DNA of 34,246 nucleotides from Paracoccaceae bacterium. GTDB taxonomy: Bacteria > Pseudomonadota > Alphaproteobacteria > Rhodobacterales > Rhodobacteraceae. Both the position numbers and the translations under genes were made by a program. The stretch covers positions 1 to 34,246 of the forward strand of contig JADZAO010000121.1 in NCBI GenBank assembly GCA_020852535.1, read 5' to 3'. Shown piece by piece: positions 19,139-28,784 of the stretch (the stretch's first letter is position 1; each line of letters opens with the position of its first letter). Below the pieces are notes generated by a model. It was not told where the DNA came from and did no database searches. It saw nothing but the letters and a program-made list of their open reading frames with translations.

Positions 19139-21457
19139 TTAGCTCGGCTTTTTCAATGGATGGAGACGGCGGGTGTCGCCACCGTTTTCCCAATATTTGC
19201 CTGACTTGTCACTTCTGGGCCATCCATATTCGGGGCAAACCAAGGCGGAAACAAGCTGCTCAACTTGTTTAGCGAATTTCATCGCATCAGCATCGAGCAA
19301 TTCGAACGACAGGGTGTTGAAATGCGCGCCCATTACGTTCCGGGTATTGGCGATACTAAACAGCTCATCTAACATGGGTTTCAGATCAATATTCTGGATA
19401 ATCGGTTCGGCACCCTCAGCCCGGATCACAATTTCAACACAAAGATTGTCCCTAAGCTTACTGTTAACGGACGACAACAAGTCCCCGAGTGTATATACTG
19501 CGCCGTGCCGACGCGGCACGGCGCATTCATATTTCTGCGTCAGATAGTCAAGTGCCTCTTCGAGCATGACCCCTGCCTTGCTGCAAATGGCCTGAAGGTC
19601 TGGGTCTTCAGCCTCCATCAATTTTTTGAGCCGGGCGATTTCGGGAAGCGCGCTTTTCATACGCATTCCTTCATCAAGCCCACAGCCTATCAGCTCAACA
19701 AACTGACAGAGCTGATCTGGCTTTAACCGACCCCAGCGAAATTTCTCGCGCCAAGGACGATAATGAGTGGTGATGAGCGTATGCCGGAAGCGGTTGCTGA
19801 CAGCGTAGAGCATGTCGATCACCCGTTCGACGTGCGGCTCGTCAATACTCCCCAGCACATCGTCGAGGATCAAAATTTTCTGATCCACTTTATCGCGTAG
19901 GGCAAGTGCAAGGAATACGCACAGTCCCAGTGTATCAAGGTGGGATTGACTAAAATAGGCGGGCGGTGGAACGTTCCTGCCCGCGAACTTGGCCTGCATT
20001 TCAATCGACGAACGTTTCTTAGGATCAAGCAAAAACGCAATTTTTTCAAGGCCTTCATTGGGGTGAACCTTTTCGTAGAGTTCGCCAACTTGCTGCGCGA
20101 TTTCGGCCATCATTTTGTCGGTAAAATCCTTCCGGACCTTCACGCAGATTCTCAGCGCCTGATTGGCCCCGGAGATCAGCGCCTCGACCTCCTTCTTCTG
20201 CGCACAGCTCGTCTCGTAGAGATCAAGTTCTCTCTTGACGGACGCTAATAGGTTCGAGCCTTGCCGCAGCGATGCCTCGGCATCGGCCCAAGCCTTCGCG
20301 GGTTCTTCCGCCGCAACCAGCCATTGCTGAATATCGGCGATATTGGATGGTGGGTTGGAAGCAGGAAAGGTGTATTTTTTCTCCCAGATAAAGCTAGCCT
20401 TCGCGGTCGCGTAATTTTGAAGCGACTTAGCGTAATCGGCATCTAGCTGAGTGCGTAGGTCTTCAACTTTGTTCAGGTTGGACTGGCACTTTTCGAAGCC
20501 GATTTTTGCTTCCTGCACCGAAGCGAGTTGACCGAGCCGAGCATTGATTGATTCGGCAAGCCCGGCGATCTTGTCATCGCTTTCGCACAATGGACAAACG
20601 GCGGCGTCAGCATGGGCATGAAGGTATGATTTGCCTGCCTCGAGGAGCTTGACGGTTTCAGAGGCATTGCCGCTTGCAGTCACAACAGCGGCTTTCATAG
20701 CAGTGTCCGCTGCGCGGAAAGCATCCTTTGCGGCAACAACCGATTTTTGGTGTTCCATCAGCAAATCAGGATATGCGCCAAACTTACTGAGAATAGATCT
20801 AAGCAACTCAACGGCCTTCAACTCGGCTTCGACATTCTTCTGCGGTTCGTCCAAAAGCGCCTTGGCCCATGTGATCGCTGTCAAACTGGCAGGTTTACCC
20901 GCAGCCTGGAACAGGTCATTCAGCGCCTTGAGACTCTGATCCTCGGCAGCTTTCTTGCTCTTTTTGTCAGCCTCAAGGCCCTGCACCAGCTTTTGCAGTG
21001 TGTCTTCGGACTTCTCAACCGCCTCCACATCGATGAAGCGCTGCAACACCTCGTATCGTTTGGCGGGCTGCGTCTCAATGAGCGCCGTAATCTGCTGCTG
21101 ACGGAGCAATTCGATCAGAGGTCGCGCATCGGCAGGCTCGAAAACAGGTTTATTGTCAACGAAACGTCCTTTGCACTCGACACCATTCGACGTAGCCAGC
21201 ACCACATTGATGTCGGACAAATCTTTATTGACTGAAGGCCAATATTTTTCCAGAGCTTGGCCCATACCCTTGTCATTCAGCGAACCGACATCACCGACCG
21301 CCAGAAATTCAAGGGCATCACAGATCGTGGTCTTTCCCGTGCCGTTCTCACCGTAAACCAAGGTGAGCTTCCGGCCCTTCTCGAACAGGAATTTGAAGGT
21401 AGTTGAAGAACCCCGAAACGCCGTGAGGCTGAGAGATTCTAGCGCAATCCCAGTCAT
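19139..21457 (-). CDS. Rad50/SMC-like AAA ATPase with CxxC hook and C-terminal HEPN-like domain
   Basis: Walker A VYGENGTGKTTICDALEFL, hook AAVCPLCESD flanked by helical stretches, YFSQSHLDTLGLCVFLALAL, Walker B KILILDDVLGSID, C-terminal TRNVMGAHF. Confidence 0.85.
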   Translation of the reverse strand: MTGIALESLSLTAFRGSSTTFKFLFEKGRKLTLVYGENGTGKTTICDALEFLAVGDVGSLNDKGMGQALEKYWPSVNKDLSDINVVLATSNGVECKGRFVDNKPVFEPADARPLIELLRQQQITALIETQPAKRYEVLQRFIDVEAVEKSEDTLQKLVQGLEADKKSKKAAEDQSLKALNDLFQAAGKPASLTAITWAKALLDEPQKNVEAELKAVELLRSILSKFGAYPDLLMEHQKSVVAAKDAFRAADTAMKAAVVTASGNASETVKLLEAGKSYLHAHADAAVCPLCESDDKIAGLAESINARLGQLASVQEAKIGFEKCQSNLNKVEDLRTQLDADYAKSLQNYATAKASFIWEKKYTFPASNPPSNIADIQQWLVAAEEPAKAWADAEASLRQGSNLLASVKRELDLYETSCAQKKEVEALISGANQALRICVKVRKDFTDKMMAEIAQQVGELYEKVHPNEGLEKIAFLLDPKKRSSIEMQAKFAGRNVPPPAYFSQSHLDTLGLCVFLALALRDKVDQKILILDDVLGSIDEPHVERVIDMLYAVSNRFRHTLITTHYRPWREKFRWGRLKPDQLCQFVELIGCGLDEGMRMKSALPEIARLKKLMEAEDPDLQAICSKAGVMLEEALDYLTQKYECAVPRRHGAVYTLGDLLSSVNSKLRDNLCVEIVIRAEGAEPIIQNIDLKPMLDELFSIANTRNVMGAHFNTLSFELLDADAMKFAKQVEQLVSALVCPEYGWPRSDKSGKYWENGGDTRRLHPLKKPS

Positions 21458-21639
21458 GCCGTTGCAGCCTTCTCGGCAGCTAGGTTGATCTCGTTCTTCC
21501 AGTCGAAGTCCTTCATTTCGCCCGATGCGATCTTGATAACGACAGAATCCCTTTTCTCCATGCAGACAAGGCCCGACTGGATCAACTGATCTACAATCTG
21601 CGCTGCCAATGTTTCGGACAGTGATTTTTTGTCGCTCAT
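21454..21639 (-). CDS. Small (61-codon) cluster protein, function unknown
   Basis: MSDKKSLSETLAAQIVDQLIQSGLVCMEKRDSVVIKIASGEMKDFDWKNEINLAAEKAATA; ATGA overlaps with both neighbours. Confidence 0.75.
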   Translation of the reverse strand: MSDKKSLSETLAAQIVDQLIQSGLVCMEKRDSVVIKIASGEMKDFDWKNEINLAAEKAATA

Positions 21640-24491
21640 TTCACACTCCACCGGATCGTAAACAAAGGCTTTGTTTCCGCGCTCTGTTCGAGCTTACCCT
21701 CGATCTGGGCAATCAGAACGGCCCGTTGTTCATCGATCTTATCCTGCGCATCAAAGAGTGACCGGCGCTTGTTGCAGCGTTCAATTTCAAGCGCTTTAAC
21801 CACCTTTTGCCCCACCAACTTATCTTCCAAAGTCTGCGCGAGCGTGGCGGCGCGACGGGCTTCCTTGATCTGGCGATCAAGCTCCTTCAGTTCGCGCTCC
21901 AATCCCATTTTCAAATCATCCGCCCACCCGTCGAGCTTGTTAGCCTCGATCTCGAAGAAACGGGCGTTGCGTTCCGATATGTCCCGGCGAATGTGTGCTT
22001 GCTGTTCGGCCAGAGATTGCTCGAGGGCAGTTGTGATTGCATCGGACTGTGCGGCCGATCCGGCAACATCACCGGCGATGGTCATCAACCGCGAAATAGT
22101 CTCGACGCCAAGCATCGTTCCGTCGTCTATAATTCCGGCAAGCAACAGGTGATCCTCGCTCTGGCCCAACGCCTCGACCGACAGCATCGACACTGCAAGC
22201 CAGCCCGATTGACCTTTCAGGAGTTCTATTTGAGAAATGCGCCCTTCATGACGTGAATAATTGAAGGTGATCTCAGCAACGGGCAAGTCGCGCGATTGTG
22301 CGCGAGCAACAATAGCCTGACCAAGCGGATGGTTGACGCGAAACAGATGCGCGTCACCGGTGCGGCGCGGCAATTCATACAGACCGGTAGGAACACCCTC
22401 GCCCGAAACCCAACTCGGGACGGCATTAAGCCGGAATGATGATGAGTCAATAAACTCAGCGTAATCGTCCAGCTCATGCGCCGCAAGTTTCATCAACTGC
22501 TGTTCGAACCGATCGAGATGCACGTTCGTGTCAGAGTTGCGGATTTTGAGCTTCTCGCGCACCTCGTCGTCGAAATTTTCTAGCAACTTGCGCCGCGTGT
22601 GGGTCATCGCCTCGTTGATCTCAACGGTGAGTTCAAGCTGGAGTTTGTCGAAAGCGGACTTGATCTCGGCTGTTTGGCGGCATTGCTGGTAGATACCGGC
22701 AATCCGCTTTTCAAAATCGACGCCAGATTCAATAGCACCAAGCACCTCGTCGCTCGCACCGAAAACACCTTCGAAAAGCTCAAATTTCTCGGACAACAAC
22801 TGATAGACGCGCTGGTCTGCTTCGTTCTTCCGGTTGAGGAAATTGACAACTACGACATCATGCTTCTGACCGTAGCGATGACAGCGCCCGATGCGCTGCT
22901 CGATACGCTGCGGATTCCAAGGCAGATCATAGTTCACGACCATTGAGCAGAATTGAAGATTAATGCCCTCGGCCCCGGCCTCAGTGGCAATCATAATCCT
23001 GCCCTGCTCGCGAAAATAATCGACTAAAGCGGAACGCATATCAGAGGTTCTCGACCCGGTGACACGATCCGAACCTTCGTGATGGGACACCCATTCGCGG
23101 TAAATCGCCTGCGATCGATCGTCGGTGTTAGTGCCGTTGAACAGGACGATGCGGTCTGCAAAGGGACTGTCGGCCAACACCTGTAACAGATAGGATTGGG
23201 TACGGCGTGATTCCGTGAAGATGATCGCCTTTTCGTCGGCACCTAATTCGCGCGCCTTGGCAAAACCCACTTCCAGAGCTTTCAGCAACGCCCTCCCTTT
23301 GGCGTTTTGATCAATGGAGGTTGCCAATTCCGCAAACTCACGAAGCTCAAAAATTTCGCGCTCAAGCGCCCTCTGATCGGCTTTTAGCAGTAATTCGATT
23401 TCGTCGTCCGGCCACTCTTCCGCCGTCTCATCCAGTGCCTCACAATCCTCACCCAGCTCCTCTAAGAGCGACGTGGGTCTACTCTGATCGAGCCGCTTTT
23501 GTAGCCGGTTGGATATTGAGGCGAGCGCGCCCGCAATAGCAAAGGTGGACGACGCGAGCAGCTTGCGAAGCACGAGAGTTATCAGAGAGCGTTGACTAGC
23601 GGGAAGTGCCTGAAGATTGTCGCGCTGCAAATAGTCAGTCACGAGATTATAAAGCCGATCTTCCGCTTCGTCCGGGCTAAACTCCTCCAAAATCGCATGG
23701 CGTTTAGTGTAGGGAACATAGGCTGTCACCTGCCGACGAAGCGTACGGTGACAAACCAACTTCAAACGTTCACGCAGAATCTCGAAGGTACTCTCCTGCG
23801 AGAGATTGGCGAATTGTTCCCGAAAGCTCTTCAAATCGCCAAAGGTGTGTTCGTCAATGAAGCTGACCAATCCGAATAACTCAAGAAGCGAGTTTTGCAG
23901 CGGCGTCGCCGTCAGCAACAGCTTATGGCGTTCGGCTAGCGCCGCTTTAAGCGTGTTAGCAATCACGTTCGACGGCTTATAAACATTCCGCAATCTGTGA
24001 GCTTCGTCGATTACAACCAAATCCCAAGGCGTAGAACATACGTCTGCTTCCTTGTTTCGGGCAAATTGGTATGAACAGATCACGACACGGCCATTCATGT
24101 CGAACGGATGGATGTCTCCTGCCTTGATGGCGGCATTATATGACTTCGATTCAATTATGGAACAGGGAATAAAGAACTTCTCGTTCATTTCCTGATACCA
24201 TTGTTTTCGCAGATTTGACGGAGAGATGATCAATACCCGTCGTTTTCCCTCTGCCCAGCGCTGAGAAATAACTAGGCCTGCTTCTATTGTCTTTCCAAGC
24301 CCGACCTCATCGGCGAGCAGCACTCCTTTGGACAAGGGAGATGCGAACGCAAAGAGCGCAGCATCGACTTGATGCGGATTCACATCAACTTGAGCACCAG
24401 CCACGGCTATAGCCAGTTTGTCGCTGCTGTCCGACGATCTACGCCTGACAAGATCGCTCGCGAGATATTTTGAATGATAGTCAGTCAACAC
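21636..24491 (-). CDS. SNF2/RapA-like superfamily 2 helicase
   Basis: LLADEVGLGKTIEAGLV, LVVIDEAHRLRN, LLLTATPLQN, GAEGINLQFCSMVVNYDLPWNPQRIEQRIGRCHRYGQ. Confidence 0.92.
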   Translation of the reverse strand: MLTDYHSKYLASDLVRRRSSDSSDKLAIAVAGAQVDVNPHQVDAALFAFASPLSKGVLLADEVGLGKTIEAGLVISQRWAEGKRRVLIISPSNLRKQWYQEMNEKFFIPCSIIESKSYNAAIKAGDIHPFDMNGRVVICSYQFARNKEADVCSTPWDLVVIDEAHRLRNVYKPSNVIANTLKAALAERHKLLLTATPLQNSLLELFGLVSFIDEHTFGDLKSFREQFANLSQESTFEILRERLKLVCHRTLRRQVTAYVPYTKRHAILEEFSPDEAEDRLYNLVTDYLQRDNLQALPASQRSLITLVLRKLLASSTFAIAGALASISNRLQKRLDQSRPTSLLEELGEDCEALDETAEEWPDDEIELLLKADQRALEREIFELREFAELATSIDQNAKGRALLKALEVGFAKARELGADEKAIIFTESRRTQSYLLQVLADSPFADRIVLFNGTNTDDRSQAIYREWVSHHEGSDRVTGSRTSDMRSALVDYFREQGRIMIATEAGAEGINLQFCSMVVNYDLPWNPQRIEQRIGRCHRYGQKHDVVVVNFLNRKNEADQRVYQLLSEKFELFEGVFGASDEVLGAIESGVDFEKRIAGIYQQCRQTAEIKSAFDKLQLELTVEINEAMTHTRRKLLENFDDEVREKLKIRNSDTNVHLDRFEQQLMKLAAHELDDYAEFIDSSSFRLNAVPSWVSGEGVPTGLYELPRRTGDAHLFRVNHPLGQAIVARAQSRDLPVAEITFNYSRHEGRISQIELLKGQSGWLAVSMLSVEALGQSEDHLLLAGIIDDGTMLGVETISRLMTIAGDVAGSAAQSDAITTALEQSLAEQQAHIRRDISERNARFFEIEANKLDGWADDLKMGLERELKELDRQIKEARRAATLAQTLEDKLVGQKVVKALEIERCNKRRSLFDAQDKIDEQRAVLIAQIEGKLEQSAETKPLFTIRWSVK

Positions 24492-24772
24492 GCGCTAATA
24501 GTCCTTAGAATATAGCGCAGCAAAGTTGCGGGGTACAAAATAACATATTCGGCATGTTAACAAATATACCCCCGTCTAGTCTGCCGGAGTACTTGAAAAC
24601 AAGCACGCTCAGTCTACCTTTCTTTCCTACACACTTGGAGACTGTAAAGCAAGACAGAATTGACGTTCGGAGATATTTTAGATGCCTGAAGAGATGGCCT
24701 AATACCGTCCGAAATTTTAACGGCAGACATGACAGAAGGCATTCTGCCATTTCGCGAAAGCGAGCCGTACAC

Positions 24773-24816
24773 TTGAATATACCCCCCCCCACCGCACGGT
24801 GAGGGGGTATATTCAA
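24773..24816. repeat. Long inverted repeat (14-bp arms plus inner CACCG/CGGTG stem)
   Basis: TTGAATATACCCCC-CCC-CACCG-CA-CGGTG-A-GGGGGTATATTCAA, read directly. Confidence 0.75.
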
Positions 24817-24820
24817 AAAA

Positions 24821-24905
24821 TGGTGCGGGCGGTGGGAATCGAACCCACACTCCTTGCGGAACGGGATTTTGAATCCCGCGCGTCTACCAATTCCACCACG
24901 CCCGC
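24821..24905 (-). tRNA. tRNA-Leu (anticodon CAA), CCA encoded
   Basis: Revcomp GCGGGCGTGGTGGAATTGGTAGACGCGCGGGATTCAAAATCCCGTTCCGC...GGTTCGATTCCCACCGCCCGCACCA; class II variable arm. Confidence 0.95.
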
Positions 24906-25161
24906 GTCGCGACACGCCTATAGCGATGAAATCAAATTGTGCAACGTGAAAAATGAACAATGCAGCCTATTCTGTTGACATTGCAACCCTCTTACGAGCC
25001 GTAATAAGATTTGCGTAAGTCTTTCTAGAAACCAAATCCTTACTTAACATATTGTTTTTAAAAAATTTCTTATATTTTGCGCTAAGCACAATTTTACGTC
25101 AATCACGTCTACCAGTTCAGACATGCAGGCATGTATCTTTTCTTAGAAAGAATTGTGCCTA

Positions 25162-25790
25162 TTATGCAACTATCTTAGCCCACTTTTTGACGGTTTTCGC
25201 CATTTTCCCTTTTATTACCTTCGTTGTGTTGTTTTTTACAACCTTCTTTGACAGCTTTTCCTCGCCTTTGCCTCTCTCGTTGTCTTCTGTGCCAAACTTC
25301 CGCAACGGACCTGCGTTGATATTAGCGAGCAAAGGGTTCAGCCATCTTGCATAGTAGGCTTAAATCATTCCAACGCTTGTTCTGCAATTAGCGGCAATAT
25401 CCCAAATCCCAACTTGGTCCATAAGCCTGAAACAGATGTGTATATGACTTAAGCCCATCAGGTCGCGCCGAAGCGATGGCACGTCAGCAGTGAATTTAAG
25501 CCCAATTCACTCAAGCACAGCATTGAACATGTCGTAGTAATAATGCTCGAATAGTTTTGGTTGCTTATTTTCTAAATGTCTTTCAGTCTAGGTCACTCGA
25601 CTATGCACTCGAATGGCCTGACAACACTAAAATACGTTTTGCAAACGCCCGTGCCTCGCTTCCCTTTAATATTGCGGATGACAAGCATCAGTCACTTGAG
25701 TTCCATCCTGCCTTTCTCTGTTTCAATATCAATGTCACAAAAGCGCAGTTTTTTCTGCTTCAGCAATTCTCAGGACTGGGTCAACCATAA
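25162..25790 (-). pseudogene. Decayed tyrosine recombinase (phage-type integrase), C-terminal half
   Basis: One frame: KLFEHYYYDMFNAVLE*IGLKFTADVPSLRRDLMGLSHIHICFRLMDQVGIWDIAANCRTSVGMI*AYYARWLNPLLANINAG...AKIVA*; upstream in another frame VIRNIKGKRGTGVCKTYFSVVRPFE. Left end is exact; right end approximate. Confidence 0.65.
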
Positions 25791-26404
25791 ACACGTGCAG
25801 CTCCATTGCACCTTTGTAGCAGCATGTGCTTTTGAACTTTCCCATATTGGCAAAGGTTTCTGTATATAAAGCTTCCTATTGTTCGGCTTCGAGCCAAGTT
25901 CGCGGGATCGTATCAGAGCGCGTTTTTCGCTCTGTAAAAAATACTGAGACCGCAAGATGGGTATGGACTGTAAAAGGGGCCGCATTATTGCTCGGGATGA
26001 GGCGCTGTTGCATATAGTTGTGCCAAAGCTACTAATTGATGGCTTTCAGCGCATAGCATCCCCAAAAACTTGCTCAAATCGTTATCGATGAACGATTTTA
26101 GGCCCCGCAAGCATGTTTTGCTACGCTGACCATTCGTCACCATTTTCTCGTAGTCTTGCAATGCAAGACTTGCGAAATGATTAAAAGTGGTCACGATCCT
26201 GTCAAGGGTGGTTGCCTTCAATCTGAAACTATTCATCGTCTCGAGCATCGTGACGCAGGACGGACAGTTCTATATACTCGCGAGGCTGTTACAGCACTAC
26301 GGACTGCCGATCGCAGCTTTCTTCTAGACACAACGGCTGCACTAGATTGCTTTGAGGATCATGACCATGATAACGCGAGCCGTTATTTTTATCGAGGTGA
26401 TGTA

Positions 26405-26872
26405 ATGCTCAGAACAGCACGTGAGAAGTTGGTTGCAATCGCAGCGGGAGGGTCGGCGCTACTACTGACCGGAGCATTCGCCTTTCAATACATCGGCGGG
26501 CTGTCACCGTGTCAACTGTGCCTTTACCAACGCTGGCCCCATGCGGCAGCGGTGCTAATCGGAGCTGTGTACTTTATCATCGGCAAACCTGTCCTGCCAG
26601 CGCTGGGAGCCATGGCGGCGCTCATCACGGCGAGCATCGGAACATTCCATGTTGGCGTCGAACAGAAATGGTGGAAAGGGCTGGCCTCATGTACGGCGAG
26701 TTCGCTCAAAGATGTATCAGCGACAGATCTTCTGAACCCAGATGTAACGGTAGGTGCCGTTATCCGCTGTGATGCGATCGCATGGCAGATGTTTGGCATC
26801 TCGATGGCCGGATGGAACGCGATACTGTCAATCATGCTGGCGCTAGTCTGGCTACGCGCAGCATATCGCTGA
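26405..26872 (+). CDS. dsbB: Disulfide bond formation protein B
   Basis: SPCQLCLYQRWPHAAAV; second Cys pair C(TASSL...)C; 4 TM pattern. Confidence 0.85.
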   Translation: MLRTAREKLVAIAAGGSALLLTGAFAFQYIGGLSPCQLCLYQRWPHAAAVLIGAVYFIIGKPVLPALGAMAALITASIGTFHVGVEQKWWKGLASCTASSLKDVSATDLLNPDVTVGAVIRCDAIAWQMFGISMAGWNAILSIMLALVWLRAAYR

Positions 26873-27036
26873 CCGCGCCCAATCATTTTTCTGCAAAAAC
26901 TCAAAATACCTTCATCAAAATCTGCACATAAGTAAATCAGCCTGCGGCGCAACCGATCGCTACCACTGTTTGCTGATGCACAATGCAAGGTGGTAAAATA
27001 GCATGGAGTGTCGAACCCGTCAGGCGAAACCAGAAG

Positions 27037-28215
27037 TCATAGACCATCGCTGCCTCCAAACAGACGAGCATGCTCCTGTATCGCAAAACGATCAGTCATG
27101 CCGGCCACATAATCGGCAACAATGCGGGCCAGTGTCACCTCGTCGGTCGCGGCAAGCACATCAGCGCACCATTCGGCAGGCAAAAGATCAGGCTGAGCGA
27201 TAAAAAGCGGGAAAAGGTCATTAACCACGCGGGTAACCTTGGCGCGTTCGGCCATCACACTGGGGGCGCGATACATACGGTGGAAAAGAAAAGAGCGGAT
27301 CTCCTTGAGTTCCTGATAAAGTGATTTGGAAAAACTGATGATCGTCGTGCCCATATCGCGAATGTCATCCACGCTTTTAGGCTGTGCCACTGTCAGACGA
27401 TTTTGAGCAACTGCAATCACGTCTTCAACCATACGACCGAATACACGACGCAAAGCTTCGTGCCGACGGCGCATCTTGTCGAGACCGGAATAAAGTGCGT
27501 CGACCTCTGCAAAGGCAGGGCCAGTGATGGGAAGTTTCATCAGGTCGTCTTCTGTAAAGAGGCCCGAGCGCAAACCGTCATGCAGGTCGTGATGAGAATA
27601 GGCGACATCGTCAGCAATGGCGGCAACCTGCGCCTCAGCGCTGGCATGGGTGGAAAGTTCAAGATCCCAGAGAGCATTCACATCAAGCAGCGCATAGGGA
27701 AGCGGACCATCATGTTTAGCATCCGCATTGGCACCGATGACAGGGCCGTTGTGTTTAGCAATGCCTTCAAGGGTTTCCCATGTCAGGTTCAGGCCGTCGA
27801 AATCAGCATAGTGGCGTTCCAGCCGCGTAACAATACGAAGCGCCTGCGCGTTGTGGTCAAAGCCACCGTAAGGCTCCATAAGGAGGCAGAGCACGTCTTC
27901 ACCCGTGTGTCCAAAAGGCGTATGGCCAAGATCATGGGCCAGCGCGATGGCTTCGGTGAGGTCTGCATTAAGACCCAAAACCCCCGAAATAGTGCGAGCA
28001 ACCTGTGCAACCTCGATCGAATGGGTAAGACGGGTACGGTAATAATCGCCTTCGTGCTCGACAAAGACCTGCGTCTTGTGCTTGAGGCGGCGGAAAGCCG
28101 AGGAATGAATGATACGGTCGCGGTCGCGCTGGAAGGGCGAGCGAAACGAGGACATGCATTCCTTATGCAGCTGTCCGCGAGAGTGGTCGGGATGGCAAGC
28201 ATAGGGTGCGAGCAT
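27037..28215 (-). CDS. dgt: Deoxyguanosinetriphosphate triphosphohydrolase-like protein (HD domain)
   Basis: RDRDRIIHSSAFRRLKHKTQVF, RTRLTHSIEVAQVART, ALAHDLGHTPFGHTGE. Confidence 0.92.
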   Translation of the reverse strand: MLAPYACHPDHSRGQLHKECMSSFRSPFQRDRDRIIHSSAFRRLKHKTQVFVEHEGDYYRTRLTHSIEVAQVARTISGVLGLNADLTEAIALAHDLGHTPFGHTGEDVLCLLMEPYGGFDHNAQALRIVTRLERHYADFDGLNLTWETLEGIAKHNGPVIGANADAKHDGPLPYALLDVNALWDLELSTHASAEAQVAAIADDVAYSHHDLHDGLRSGLFTEDDLMKLPITGPAFAEVDALYSGLDKMRRRHEALRRVFGRMVEDVIAVAQNRLTVAQPKSVDDIRDMGTTIISFSKSLYQELKEIRSFLFHRMYRAPSVMAERAKVTRVVNDLFPLFIAQPDLLPAEWCADVLAATDEVTLARIVADYVAGMTDRFAIQEHARLFGGSDGL

Positions 28216-28292
28216 GAGTGAAGCCTGTTCTTGTTGATCTGTATTTCCGCTACTATATTCAAAGTGACCCTTTTGGACCACGGAATTTCGTC

Positions 28293-28625
28293 ATGGACCT
28301 GCAACTTCCCCCGCGCGTAACAGATCGCGCCTTTGCGCGCCTTGCCGAAATCTGCGAGGCAACTGGAGAACAAAAAGCGCTACGCGTGACAGTCGAGGGT
28401 GGCGGTTGTTCAGGCTTCAAATATGACATTCAGCTGGACAATCCAGGGGAGAATGATCTGGTACTAGAAAAGGCCGGACAAAGGGTACTGATAGATGCAG
28501 TGTCTCTACCCTTCCTGCAGAACGCGGTAATCGATTACACTGAAGAACTGATCGGGGCGCGTTTTGTGATTCAGAACCCAAATGCAACATCCTCATGCGG
28601 CTGCGGGACGAGTTTTTCGGTCTAA
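28293..28625 (+). CDS. erpA: Iron-sulfur cluster insertion protein (HesB/IscA/ErpA family)
   Basis: VEGGGCSGFKYDI...SSCGCGTSFSV; divergent from dgt. Confidence 0.9.
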   Translation: MDLQLPPRVTDRAFARLAEICEATGEQKALRVTVEGGGCSGFKYDIQLDNPGENDLVLEKAGQRVLIDAVSLPFLQNAVIDYTEELIGARFVIQNPNATSSCGCGTSFSV

Positions 28626-28784
28626 CCTGACAAGCAAAAACTTACATTTCTCTTTGCTCTAGAAACGTTTTGCTCCGCACAAGCAGATGCACTGTAACTG
28701 GGAACAGACGAATACCCCTTTAGATCATCGTCTGACTTGTTTGGCACCCTGTCCCGACCTATGAGAGGGCGAAGGGAGACCGCC

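Noticed and set aside
13990-24491. Assignment of the cluster to DISARM or BREX
   Set aside because: SNF2 helicase + methyltransferase superficially recall DISARM, but drmA/drmB/drmC and pglZ/brxC/brxL-like genes are not in the window.
25052-25354. + strand 100-aa hydrophobic ORF in the tRNA-Leu to dsbB gap
   Set aside because: It is antisense to the decayed integrase C-terminus, whose minus-strand frame has recognisable motifs.
25985-26248. Possible IS remnant (GGCGCTGTTGCATA-like end near 26000, short minus ORF)
   Set aside because: Only a short motif resemblance to IS terminal repeats; no second end, transposase motif or target duplication seen.
26156-26404. 83-codon N-terminal extension of the dsbB ORF
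   Set aside because: DsbB proteins begin shortly before the first TM; ATG at 26405 gives a normal N-terminus and the extension has no signal or TM features.
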